NCBI GenBank assembly: GCA_050299175.1
Contig: JBNKVM010000033.1
Span: 1-20,875 of the forward strand
Length of the DNA: 20,875 nucleotides
Source of the DNA: JAPHTQ01 sp050299175
GTDB lineage: Bacteria; Pseudomonadota; Gammaproteobacteria; Thiohalomonadales; Thiohalomonadaceae
Direction of reading: 5' to 3'
Under the pieces are notes generated by a model. That model saw nothing but the letters and a program-made list of their open reading frames with translations. It searched no databases and had not been told where the DNA came from. Position numbers and translations under genes: made by a program. Position 1 is the first letter of the stretch. The number at the start of each line of letters is the position of its first letter. This document shows positions 1 through 6,278 of the stretch, piece after piece.

Positions 1-1236
1 GACCAGTGCTTGCCTTGCTGCGCTCTGCGTCTCGGGCGTGGCGGCGGGATCGTTGAGGGTGTCGAGGTATGCCCGGTTGTCGCCCTCATCCAGAGTGGCA
101 AGCAGGGTGGTGCGGGCGGCATCGTCGATCGGTGTTTCTTCCAGCAGTGCTTCCACCGCCTGGGCCACCGGTTCGTAGGCGGCCTCTTCGGCCTCAAATT
201 GTTCAAAGCTGGGGAAGCGATCGGGATCGAGTAGGCGCAGGCGGGCGAAGTGGCTCAGCTTGCCCAGTTGCTCCGGGGTGGCAGTTAGCAGCAATACGCC
301 CTTGGTGACCGCGGCGAGTTGCTCGACCATCTGGTATTCGACGCTGGGGGCCTCGGGCGACCAGGCCAGGTGGTGGGCTTCATCCACCACCAGCAGATCC
401 CAACCGGCGGCCAGCGCCTGTTGATAACGTGCCGGGTGATCGCGCAGGAAGGCGATGGAGGTGAGCACCAGCTGCTCGGCCTGGAAGGGGTTGTCCTGGC
501 CGCTGCTCTCTTCGATGGCGAGGCAGCGCTCTTCGTCGAACAGGCTGAAGAAGAGGTTGAAGCGGCGTAGCATCTCCACCAGCCACTGGTGCAGCAGGCT
601 CTCCGGTACCACGATGAGCACCCGCTGTGCTCGCTCGGTGAGCAGTTGTTGGTGCAGGATCAGGCCCGCCTCTATGGTCTTGCCCAGGCCCACCTCGTCG
701 GCCAGCAATACCCGCGGGGCGTAACGGCCTGCCACTTCATGGGCGATATAGAGCTGGTGCGGGATGAGGCTGGTGCGCCCGCCGGTGAGGCCGCGCAGGT
801 TCGAGCGGCTCAGACGCGCGGTGTGTTGCAGGGTGTCGCGGCGCAGGGCGAAGAGCTTGTCGTGGTCGAACTGGCCGGTGAAGAGTCGTTCCGCCGGGCG
901 GTTGAGTTGAATCAGGTTATCCAGCTGGCCTTCCGGCAGGCGGGCAGGGTTGCCGTCCGTATCACGCCCGATGTAGGTGAGCAGTCCTTTATCTTCCTCG
1001 GCCCGCTCGATATACAGGCTCCACCCCTCGGCGGCACGCACCGTATCGCCCGCGCTGAAGGCGACACGGGTGAGCGGCGCAGTCTGTTTGGCATAGGTGC
1101 GGGTCTCGCCGCTGGCAAGAAATACCACGGTGACCGTGCGGTGCTCAACGGTCAGTACCGTGCCGAGGCCCAATTGCAGCTCCGCGTCACTGATCCAGCG
1201 TTGTCCGGGGATAAAGTCGTCCACGTCGTTTCTCAT
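1..1236 (-). CDS. rapA: RNA polymerase-associated SNF2-family ATPase RapA (HepA), N-terminal part, cut by the left edge
   Basis: The 412 residues visible match the N-terminal half of RapA, the Swi2/Snf2 ATPase that binds RNA polymerase and helps it recycle. The protein opens with the two small N-terminal beta domains (GQRWISDAELQLGLGTV, then a stretch ending LLTYIGRDTDG). It continues through the conserved linker GLRGLTGGRTSLIPHQLYIA into the first RecA-like lobe. The Walker A sequence DEVGLGKT has its lysine at about residue 186, and the DEAH Walker B box is at about 285-288; both lie close to where they sit in E. coli RapA (about 968 aa). The C-terminal half is outside the window. The ATG at 1236 is the first in frame, but no good Shine-Dalgarno precedes it, so the exact start is uncertain. 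It is divergent from the cold-shock gene. Family assignment is secure. Confidence 0.95.
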   Translation of the reverse strand, partial: MRNDVDDFIPGQRWISDAELQLGLGTVLTVEHRTVTVVFLASGETRTYAKQTAPLTRVAFSAGDTVRAAEGWSLYIERAEEDKGLLTYIGRDTDGNPARLPEGQLDNLIQLNRPAERLFTGQFDHDKLFALRRDTLQHTARLSRSNLRGLTGGRTSLIPHQLYIAHEVAGRYAPRVLLADEVGLGKTIEAGLILHQQLLTERAQRVLIVVPESLLHQWLVEMLRRFNLFFSLFDEERCLAIEESSGQDNPFQAEQLVLTSIAFLRDHPARYQQALAAGWDLLVVDEAHHLAWSPEAPSVEYQMVEQLAAVTKGVLLLTATPEQLGKLSHFARLRLLDPDRFPSFEQFEAEEAAYEPVAQAVEALLEETPIDDAARTTLLATLDEGDNRAYLDTLNDPAATPETQSAARQALV

Positions 1237-1475
1237 TATTCAGGGGGAGGCAATGGTAGATTCTTACGGGGTCAGATGAAACCGTTTAATTGAAGTACGT
1301 CATATACGCCAATCATTTAGCTATTATGTTTGCTGTATATAGCGTATATTGGTGCACGCTACAGATATTGTTACACGGTTAGTTCCAGCAGTTCCTTTCA
1401 AGATACTCAGTGAAACCTCTCCACTATACCTGTATGCGTAATCCTCAATTCTTAATTTTTTAAAGGTAACAAGAT
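1237..1475. promoter_or_regulatory. Divergent, AT-rich intergenic region between rapA and the cold-shock gene
   Basis: About 240 bases without a convincing gene. It must hold the rapA promoter (minus) and the csp promoter and leader (plus). From about 1290 the composition becomes distinctly AT-rich. An exact 8-bp inverted repeat, ATATACGC at 1302-1309 and GCGTATAT at 1342-1349, brackets a 32-base AT-rich stretch. The last 100 bases form a leader of the kind usual for cspA-type genes. No -35/-10 pair is good enough to name. Confidence 0.4.
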
Positions 1476-1679
1476 ATGGCTACAGGTACAGTAAAGTGGT
1501 TTAACGAATCCAAAGGCTTCGGTTTCATCAGTCAAGATGACGGCGGCGCAGACGTATTTGTTCACTTCAGCTCGATTCAGGGCAGTGGTTTCAAAACCCT
1601 GACTGAAGGTCAGGCGGTGACTTTTAACGTAGAGAATGGTCCGAAAGGTCCGCAAGCCTCTAGCGTTACCCCGCAGTAA
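1476..1679 (+). CDS. CspA-family cold-shock protein
   Basis: A 67-residue protein consisting of one cold-shock domain, a five-stranded OB-fold that binds single-stranded RNA and DNA and melts RNA secondary structure. Both RNA-binding motifs are present: RNP1 as KGFGFI (residues 13-18) and RNP2 as VFVHF (about 27-31). The opening MATGTVKWFNESKGFGFI and the ending of the OB-fold (GPKGPQASSV) are textbook. Length is normal for the family (65-70 aa). AAAGGT about eight bases upstream of the ATG serves as ribosome binding site. Which Csp paralogue it is, and whether it is cold-inducible or constitutive, cannot be told from the sequence. It is followed by hairpins and then an RNA-binding protein gene. 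Confidence 0.96.
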   Translation: MATGTVKWFNESKGFGFISQDDGGADVFVHFSSIQGSGFKTLTEGQAVTFNVENGPKGPQASSVTPQ

Positions 1680-1729
1680 ATATTGGCATTGTAGGGCGAG
1701 GGGCGAAATCCCCTGGTCCTTGCCAGACA

Positions 1730-1782
1730 ATCAGGCCAGCTTTTTACTCGCTCCAATGAGTCGAGTGGAATGCTGGCCTGAT
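1730..1782 (+). terminator. Stem-loop downstream of the cold-shock gene, possible terminator
   Basis: An 11-bp perfect inverted repeat, ATCAGGCCAGC at 1730-1740 and GCTGGCCTGAT at 1772-1782. The 31-base loop itself can pair through ACTCG/CGAGT at 1746-1750 and 1762-1766. Only a weak T-rich stretch (GCTTTCTATCC) follows, so it may act as an RNA-stabilising 3' structure as much as a terminator. A smaller hairpin, AGGGG/CCCCT, lies just before it at about 1699-1714. Confidence 0.5.
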
Positions 1783-1878
1783 GCTTTCTATCCCTCCCTC
1801 CCGCTCGACCGTGTTCAGGCATGGTTTCACTTTATGAGGTGGCCATGAGCACCCCATACCACAACAGGATGCGCCCAG

Positions 1879-2142
1879 ATGAAAATACTATTTGTTAAAA
1901 ATATCCCGCCACAGGCAACAGAAGAGGAGATAACAGCGCTCTTTGGGGAGTATGGCAAGGTGATGAAAATCGAGTTGCCACGCGACATCTTCAGCGGAAA
2001 GAACCGCGGTTTTGCTACGATTGGTATGGAAGGACATGAGGCGCGTGCTGCGGTAACCGGGCTAACGGGTAAGAGTTTTATGGGTAACACATTGAGAATC
2101 AGTGACGAAAAGCCCCGATTCAATAAACGAGGAAGACGGTAA
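1879..2142 (+). CDS. Small RNA-binding protein with a single RRM domain
   Basis: An 87-residue protein made almost entirely of one RNA recognition motif. RNP2 is visible as ILFVKNIP (residues 3-10) and RNP1 as NRGFATIGM (about 42-50), with the aromatic residues that stack on RNA bases. The C-terminus is short and basic (PRFNKRGRR). Stand-alone RRM proteins of this size occur in cyanobacteria and many Proteobacteria and are often cold-related, which fits the cold-shock gene 200 bases upstream, though co-regulation is only inferred. AGGA at about 1866-1869 is a plausible ribosome binding site. It is convergent with the membrane-protein gene that follows. Confidence 0.9.
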   Translation: MKILFVKNIPPQATEEEITALFGEYGKVMKIELPRDIFSGKNRGFATIGMEGHEARAAVTGLTGKSFMGNTLRISDEKPRFNKRGRR

Positions 2143-2162
2143 AAAACCAAAAGGTCAGATCT

Positions 2163-2186
2163 GGTGAAAGTGCAGTGCACTTCACC
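2163..2186. terminator. Hairpin between convergent genes, possible bidirectional terminator
   Basis: GGTGAAAGTGC (2163-2173) pairs with GCACTTCACC (2177-2186) around a three-base loop, with one bulged A. It lies between the stop codon of the RRM gene at 2142 and that of the minus-strand gene at 2197. Reading the minus strand, the hairpin is followed at a distance by T-rich sequence (complement of the A-rich 2142-2153). This suits termination of the minus-strand operon better than the plus. Confidence 0.45.
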
Positions 2187-2196
2187 CGGAATGACG

Positions 2197-2838
2197 TCAA
2201 GGCATCAGCAATTTCAGATCATCTGGTAGCTTATAATCCGGATAGCGTTTTCTAAAAGCCTCCATTTCCTTTCTGGCTTCATTCGGTTTTTTTGCTTCAA
2301 TCAGTTTGCGGATTTTTTCGATCCACGGTTTTGGTTCCAGCACTTTTTGCTCAGTTTGGGCCATGCCAGCGATAACCGGGCTTTCTGCTTCCTGAATAGT
2401 GGAGTCCGCCATCGGTGCGGTGTCGGTAGTGGCGCCGAGTGACTCAGCGATCTCTGTTTTTGCCCTGGCGGCCTGTTGCGGTGGCACCGCTCTCAGTGCC
2501 TGAGGTTCGGGCGAGGCAGGCGCGGCTTTTTTCGCCAGTACGCCCGCGGAGGTTTCTGCTTTTTCTTCAGGCATAGCGGGGGCTGGTGCGCTGCGCTCCA
2601 GCGCATCACCGGGCTGCCACTCACTGTTGATTTTGAGTAATACGGTGATGCCGAGCATGAGTACCGCCGCAGTAGAGAGCGGCAGTATCCAGCGTTGGCG
2701 GCGCTGATGGATTGCACGGCGCGCGCTGGCGAGCACCGCTTCGTCCAGCGAAGCAGGTGGCGCAATGTCGCCGGTTTTCCGGTACAGGGCGCTGATGTCC
2801 GGATCGTGCTCTGGCATGTCGTCGTGTGGTGTGTTCAC
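2197..2838 (-). CDS. Single-pass membrane protein next to an ECF sigma factor, probable sigma-factor regulator
   Basis: A protein of about 213 residues. It has a cytoplasmic N-terminus of about 50 residues with a basic patch (RRAIHQRRQRW), one membrane helix (ILPLSTAAVLMLGITVLL) and an Ala/Pro/Glu-rich periplasmic linker. A charged C-terminal helical segment contains PWIEKIRKLIEAKKPNEA and RKRYPDYKLPDDL. The topology is that of an anti-sigma factor, but the zinc-binding HxxxCxxC motif is absent, so that role is inferred from position. I place the start at GTG 2838, which overlaps the sigma-factor stop as GTGA and has GGAGG seven bases upstream. The TTG at 2844 lies directly on that ribosome binding site and is unlikely. 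The overlap implies translational coupling with the sigma factor. Confidence 0.8.
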   Translation of the reverse strand: MNTPHDDMPEHDPDISALYRKTGDIAPPASLDEAVLASARRAIHQRRQRWILPLSTAAVLMLGITVLLKINSEWQPGDALERSAPAPAMPEEKAETSAGVLAKKAAPASPEPQALRAVPPQQAARAKTEIAESLGATTDTAPMADSTIQEAESPVIAGMAQTEQKVLEPKPWIEKIRKLIEAKKPNEARKEMEAFRKRYPDYKLPDDLKLLMP

Positions 2839-3440
2839 AGGCAATCCTCCAGTGCTTCACGCAGTCGCTGCAGCGCATAGCGCAGTCGGCTTTTGATCGT
2901 TTCGCGTCCCACGTTTACCAGTTGCGCGATCTGTTCCAGGGTGAGATCGGATTCCTCCTTGAGGAGGAAAGTATCGCGTTGCTCCGCGGGCAGTTGTCCC
3001 AGTTCGTTCAGCAGGCGCTCGCCGCAGTCTTCCAGGTGCTGTCGCTCTTCTGCGGTTTTTTCAGACGAAGGTTGGGCGTTGAGTGTTGTCTCGTCGGTGA
3101 CAAGTTGCAGATGATTTCGGCGTGAGCGATCGATGTTGATGTTGCGGGCGATCTGAAACAGGTAGGCCTTGAACGAACCGTCAGTGAACGGATTTTTGGC
3201 ATTAATCACTCGCGACCAGACATCGTGATAGATATCTTCCGCCTCGGCTGTGTTGGAACAGGTTCTTACCAGATAACGGTAAAGTGTTTGCCGGTAACGC
3301 TGGTAAAGCTGTTCGAAGGCCGTAACATCACCGCACCGGTAACGGCTGAACAGAGTTTCGTCGGTTGGCAGATCGCTTTCTGTCATGGACGCTAGCCTAA
3401 CGGATGGCGCATCCACTTGCCATCCGTCAGGCATTAACAT
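2835..3440 (-). CDS. ECF-type RNA polymerase sigma factor (sigma-70 family)
   Basis: About 201 residues with the two domains of an ECF sigma factor. Region 2 runs from FEQLYQRYRQTLYRYLV through AEDIYHDVWSRVI to FKAYLFQIARNINIDRSRR, and binds core polymerase and the -10 element. Region 4 (LGQLPAEQRDTFLLKEESDLTLEQIAQLVNVGRETIKSRLRYALQRLRE) is the helix-turn-helix for the -35 element. It follows the VWA lipoprotein by only three bases and overlaps the next gene by four, so the three form an operon. ATG 3440 has AGGA eight bases upstream. A second possible start is ATG 3386 (MTESDLPTDETLF), which would give a more typical ECF N-terminus but has a poorer ribosome binding site. The target genes are unknown. 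Confidence 0.9.
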   Translation of the reverse strand: MLMPDGWQVDAPSVRLASMTESDLPTDETLFSRYRCGDVTAFEQLYQRYRQTLYRYLVRTCSNTAEAEDIYHDVWSRVINAKNPFTDGSFKAYLFQIARNINIDRSRRNHLQLVTDETTLNAQPSSEKTAEERQHLEDCGERLLNELGQLPAEQRDTFLLKEESDLTLEQIAQLVNVGRETIKSRLRYALQRLREALEDCL

Positions 3441-3443
3441 GAC

Positions 3444-5150
3444 CTAATTCCTGTTGTCGAGGCTGCCAGCAAGACTAACCATACGCAGGAATTCGCCGCG
3501 ATAGCCGAAGCGATCTTCGCCCCGCGCATTGCGCGCCAGTTCTGCCGCATCGTCATAGCTGAACTCACCGGTGTAGCGACCACCACGCAGTAGCTGACCA
3601 AAACCGGCGACCGCTGCACTGAAGCGGAAATTGTCGCTGGTGTTGCGCAGGTTGCCGATGATGCTGCGGGTCTTGATCGGTTGGCTGATCAGTTTGGACT
3701 TGCTGCCCTGCGGTGCCTTGTAACGCAATTTGAGGAAGGCGAGCTCGCTACGTTTGCCATCGCCCGCTGGTTTGTTATCGCCATAGCGCAGCGGATCGAG
3801 GCGGCCCTTGTCGCCAACCAGGGTGACTTCATACAGGGCGGTGACCGTGTGGCCCGCGCCGATGTCACCGGCATCCACCTTGTCGTTGTTGAAGTCTTCC
3901 TGCGCCAGTACCCGGTTTTCATAACCTATAAGGCGGTATTCCGCGACCACCGCCGGGTTCCATTCGATCTGGATCTTCACGTCCTTGGCGATGGTTTCCA
4001 GGGTGGCGCTCAACTCCTCAACCAGCACCTTGCGCGCTTCGTTGATGGTGTCGATGTAGGCGTAGTTGCCATTGCCCTTGTCGGCCAGTTGTTCCATCAG
4101 CTGATCGTTGTAGTTGCCCTGACCGAAGCCGAGGGTGGTGAGGGAGATGCCGTTGGCACGCTTCTGTTCGATGAGGTCGATGAGCTGCTCATGGTTGACC
4201 GTGCCGACATTGAAGTCACCGTCGGTGGCCAGGATCACGCGGTTGATACCGTCCTTGATGCGCCCCTGCTCGGCCATGGCGTAGGCTAGGTTAATGCCTG
4301 CCGAACCGTGGGTGGAACCACCGGCGGAGAGTTGATCCAGCGCGGCAAGTATTTTGCCTTGCTCGCTACCCGGAGTGGGCTCGAGTACGACACCGGAGGC
4401 ACCGGCATAAACTACCATGCTGACGCGGTCCTGCGCATCGAGCTGTTTGACCAGCAGGCGAAAGGCGGATTTAAGCAATGGCAGTTTGTCGCTGCTGCTC
4501 ATCGAACCGGAGACATCGATGAGGAATACCAGATTCGCCGCCGGGCGCTGGTTGTTCTCAATCGCCTTGCCCTTGATACCGATGTGTACCAGGTGGCTCT
4601 GTTTGTTCCATGGGGTGCGGCTGACCTCAGTGGTAACGCTGAAAGGTTGCTCACCTCTGTGCGGACTCGGGTAGTTATAGTCGAAGTAGTTGATCAACTC
4701 CTCGGCACGCACCGCATCGGTGGGCGGCATCTGTCCCTGATTGAGGAAACGGCGAACTACGGCGTAGGCGCCGGTATCCACGTCGATACTGAAGGTGGAA
4801 ACCGGGGAGTTGGCGACTGAGAGGACGCCGTTATCCTCAATGGCGGCGAAGTTGTCGCGGTTGGTCGGGGCGCTGGGCGGGCGGATGCCGTCAAGTGTGG
4901 GACTGTAGGCCATTACGCCGAAGGCTTCGGACTTTTGGCGCATAAGCTTCCGTTCCTCTCCTGGCATCACCCGACCGGTAGCGTCCGTCGCGATCTGCTC
5001 AGTGAGTGTATTCGCCGGTTTTTGCGGTTCAACCGTTGTCGGCACCTTACCTTCGGCGTCGCCGGTCTGGAGTGTCTGGTTACAGGCGCTGATGCCAAGA
5101 ATGCAGAGGCTCAGCACGAAAACAGGTATGTTTGTTCTGGATGTCGCCAC
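3444..5150 (-). CDS. YfbK-like lipoprotein with von Willebrand factor A domain
   Basis: The 568 residues are close to E. coli YfbK in length and layout. The N-terminus is a lipoprotein signal (lipobox LGISAC, cysteine at residue 23). A YfbK-type N-terminal domain (about 95-190) contains the signature SIDVDTGAYAVVRRFLNQG. The VWA domain (about 205-375) carries a complete metal-ion-dependent adhesion site, DVSGSMS, beginning at D212, and the later ATDGDFN. The C-terminal region matches the DUF3520-type domain (SELAFLKLRYK, then the ending GEFLRMVSLAGSL). VWA domains bind protein partners through a divalent metal; the partner here is unknown. The start is a GTG with GGGAG eight bases upstream. 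It is the first gene of the operon with the ECF sigma factor, suggesting an envelope-sensing role, which is inference. Confidence 0.92.
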   Translation of the reverse strand: MATSRTNIPVFVLSLCILGISACNQTLQTGDAEGKVPTTVEPQKPANTLTEQIATDATGRVMPGEERKLMRQKSEAFGVMAYSPTLDGIRPPSAPTNRDNFAAIEDNGVLSVANSPVSTFSIDVDTGAYAVVRRFLNQGQMPPTDAVRAEELINYFDYNYPSPHRGEQPFSVTTEVSRTPWNKQSHLVHIGIKGKAIENNQRPAANLVFLIDVSGSMSSSDKLPLLKSAFRLLVKQLDAQDRVSMVVYAGASGVVLEPTPGSEQGKILAALDQLSAGGSTHGSAGINLAYAMAEQGRIKDGINRVILATDGDFNVGTVNHEQLIDLIEQKRANGISLTTLGFGQGNYNDQLMEQLADKGNGNYAYIDTINEARKVLVEELSATLETIAKDVKIQIEWNPAVVAEYRLIGYENRVLAQEDFNNDKVDAGDIGAGHTVTALYEVTLVGDKGRLDPLRYGDNKPAGDGKRSELAFLKLRYKAPQGSKSKLISQPIKTRSIIGNLRNTSDNFRFSAAVAGFGQLLRGGRYTGEFSYDDAAELARNARGEDRFGYRGEFLRMVSLAGSLDNRN

Positions 5151-5327
5151 GATGGGATCTCCCTTTTGTTGGTTGTCATCAGGGAGAACGCAGCAGGAGG
5201 GCGAGTGGGGTTAAACGCTCTGAATTTATTTCACGGTGTGTATCTTTGGGCCGAGTCTGGACGTCTAAGCAGGGGTAACACCAATCGCCGGTCAGTCCGG
5301 CTTAACCCCTGAAGATGGAGAATGACA
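5151..5327. promoter_or_regulatory. Shared promoter region between two divergent ECF-sigma modules
   Basis: This 177-base gap holds the promoters for the minus-strand VWA/sigma operon and for the plus-strand CMD/sigma genes. ECF sigma genes often autoregulate, so one or both sigma factors may act here; I cannot identify their promoter motifs with confidence. It also contains the stem-loop described at 5271-5310. Confidence 0.5.
5271..5310 (+). promoter_or_regulatory. Two-tier stem-loop in the leader of the CMD gene
   Basis: An outer stem AGGGGTAA (5271-5278) with TTAACCCCT (5302-5310) encloses an inner GCCGG (5287-5291) / CCGGC (5297-5301) stem with a TCAGT loop. The unpaired CACCAATC lies on the left side only. 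The structure ends seven bases before the GGAG ribosome binding site (5317-5320), so it could affect translation or mRNA stability, or be an operator at the DNA level. Confidence 0.45.
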
Positions 5328-5615
5328 ATGGATCAACTTACCGCTCGTGATCGTGAACTCGTTGCCCTGGGTGCCGCGGTGGCATCAAACTGCATTCCCT
5401 GTGTCGAGTACCATATTCCCAAGGCGCGGGAAGCCGGGCTGACCGATGCAGAGCTGACCGAGGTGCTGGCGCTGGCGGACAAGGTGCGCCAGGTGCCTGC
5501 GGATAAGGTACTGGATACGGCATATGCGCTGGTTTCCGGTTCTGCGCCGGTCGAAAAGGGCAATCCATGTGCCAAACTGGGTGGTCAGGCAGAAAAGAAG
5601 GGGGCGTGCTGTTAG
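5328..5615 (+). CDS. Carboxymuconolactone decarboxylase / AhpD-like small protein
   Basis: About 95 residues belonging to the CMD/AhpD-like superfamily. The redox motif NCIPCVEYH has C22, C25 and H29, the CxxCxxxH arrangement used by AhpD-type peroxidase partners rather than by true decarboxylases. An all-alpha core follows (AREAGLTDAELTEVLALADKVRQVPADKVLDTA). The C-terminus ends in an extra Cys pair (GACC) after a Cys at about residue 80, which is unusual and may bind metal or join the redox chemistry. I choose ATG 5328 because GGAG at 5317-5320 is seven bases upstream; the in-frame ATG at 5322 is only one base from it. The gene is followed 29 bases later by an ECF sigma factor, a pairing seen for several CMD genes. 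The substrate is unknown. Confidence 0.88.
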   Translation: MDQLTARDRELVALGAAVASNCIPCVEYHIPKAREAGLTDAELTEVLALADKVRQVPADKVLDTAYALVSGSAPVEKGNPCAKLGGQAEKKGACC

Positions 5616-5644
5616 GCATGCTGTAACAGCTAATTCGGGTTTCG

Positions 5645-6205
5645 ATGATGAATGCAAAGGATGATCCAGCGTCAGCGGTAGAGCAGCTTGCGGAGCCGGT
5701 GTTTCTCTATCTGCGTCACTATTGTGGTGATGAGCATCTGGCGCAGGATCTTGCTCAGGAAACATTGCTTCGCGTAACACGGGGTTTGCCGGGGTTCGAC
5801 GGGCGCTCGTCACTCAAGACCTGGGCGATCACCATCGCAACTCGGGTTGCTGCCGATCACTATCGACGCGGCGGCAGGCAGGTAGCGGAGGCGGAGTTTG
5901 AAGACGAGGCTCTGCTGCCTGTCGATGATGCATCACTGGAGCAGCAGTTGGTTGTGGATGAGATGAACGCCTGTATCCGCCAGGTGATCGATACCCTGCC
6001 GGATGACTATCGTGCGGCGCTGGTGTTGAAAGATCTGGAAGGGTTCAGTGAAAAAGAGGTTGCCGAGGTGCTCGGCTGCTCGTTGGCGAACGCGAAGATC
6101 CGTATTCATCGGGCACGCAAACGCTTGCAGGATGCACTGGATAATCAATGTAACTTTTACACGGATCGGGAAAGCGTTTTCCGCTGTGATAAAAAACAGG
6201 ATTAA
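5645..6205 (+). CDS. ECF-type RNA polymerase sigma factor with cysteine-containing C-terminal tail
   Basis: A 186-residue sigma factor. Region 2 includes LYLRHYCGDEHLAQDLAQETLLRVTRGLPGF and SLKTWAITIATRVAADHYRR. Region 4 includes IDTLPDDYRAALVLKDLEG, the helix-turn-helix FSEKEVAEVLGCSLANAKIRIHRARKRL, and the end of the domain. Beyond region 4 it carries a tail of about 20 residues with two cysteines in the pattern CNFYTDRESVFRC. From memory, a similar C-x-[FL]-Y-x-D-x5-C tail recurs in a group of ECF sigma factors from anaerobic and sulfur bacteria, where it could bind metal or sense redox. No anti-sigma gene is adjacent. The start is ATG 5645 or 5648; the upstream ribosome binding site is weak, suggesting coupling to the CMD gene. 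Confidence 0.9.
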   Translation: MMNAKDDPASAVEQLAEPVFLYLRHYCGDEHLAQDLAQETLLRVTRGLPGFDGRSSLKTWAITIATRVAADHYRRGGRQVAEAEFEDEALLPVDDASLEQQLVVDEMNACIRQVIDTLPDDYRAALVLKDLEGFSEKEVAEVLGCSLANAKIRIHRARKRLQDALDNQCNFYTDRESVFRCDKKQD

Positions 6206-6262
6206 GCGGAAGGGTTGAGGTTTGCGTTAGTTCCCTGTCATCCTCAATCCTTCCGCATTAAT
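6201..6262. terminator. Strong intrinsic terminator between convergent sigma factor and rsgA
   Basis: ATTAAGCGGAAGGGTTGAGG (6201-6220) pairs with the near-perfect complement at 6242-6262 across a 21-base loop, with one G-T mismatch and one bulged base. On the minus strand the stem is followed by a T6 run (A6 at 6191-6196), so it is a good rho-independent terminator for rsgA. On the plus strand there is no T-run. The left arm overlaps the last codons of the sigma factor. Confidence 0.75.
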
Positions 6263-6278
6263 GCATTTCTAGTCGAAG

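Noticed and set aside
1253..1279. Tiny plus-strand reading frame of eight codons with a good Shine-Dalgarno (GGGAGG before ATG 1253)
   Set aside because: Too short to support as a gene; it lies in the divergent region, and no downstream gene is coupled to it.
589..1293. Plus-strand open frame of 234 codons opposite rapA
   Set aside because: It is a shadow of the rapA coding frame, which has unmistakable SNF2 motifs on the other strand.
2839..2844. TTG start at 2844 for the membrane protein after the ECF sigma factor
   Set aside because: It abuts the GGAGG ribosome binding site, whereas GTG 2838 is seven bases away and overlaps the stop of the previous gene as GTGA.
3681..4820. Plus-strand open frames of 202 and 170 codons opposite the VWA lipoprotein
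   Set aside because: Antisense shadows: hydrophobic low-information sequence without start signals, while the minus frame holds a complete VWA domain with its metal site.
5322..5327. Start of the CMD gene at ATG 5322
   Set aside because: Only one base separates it from GGAG; ATG 5328 has proper spacing.
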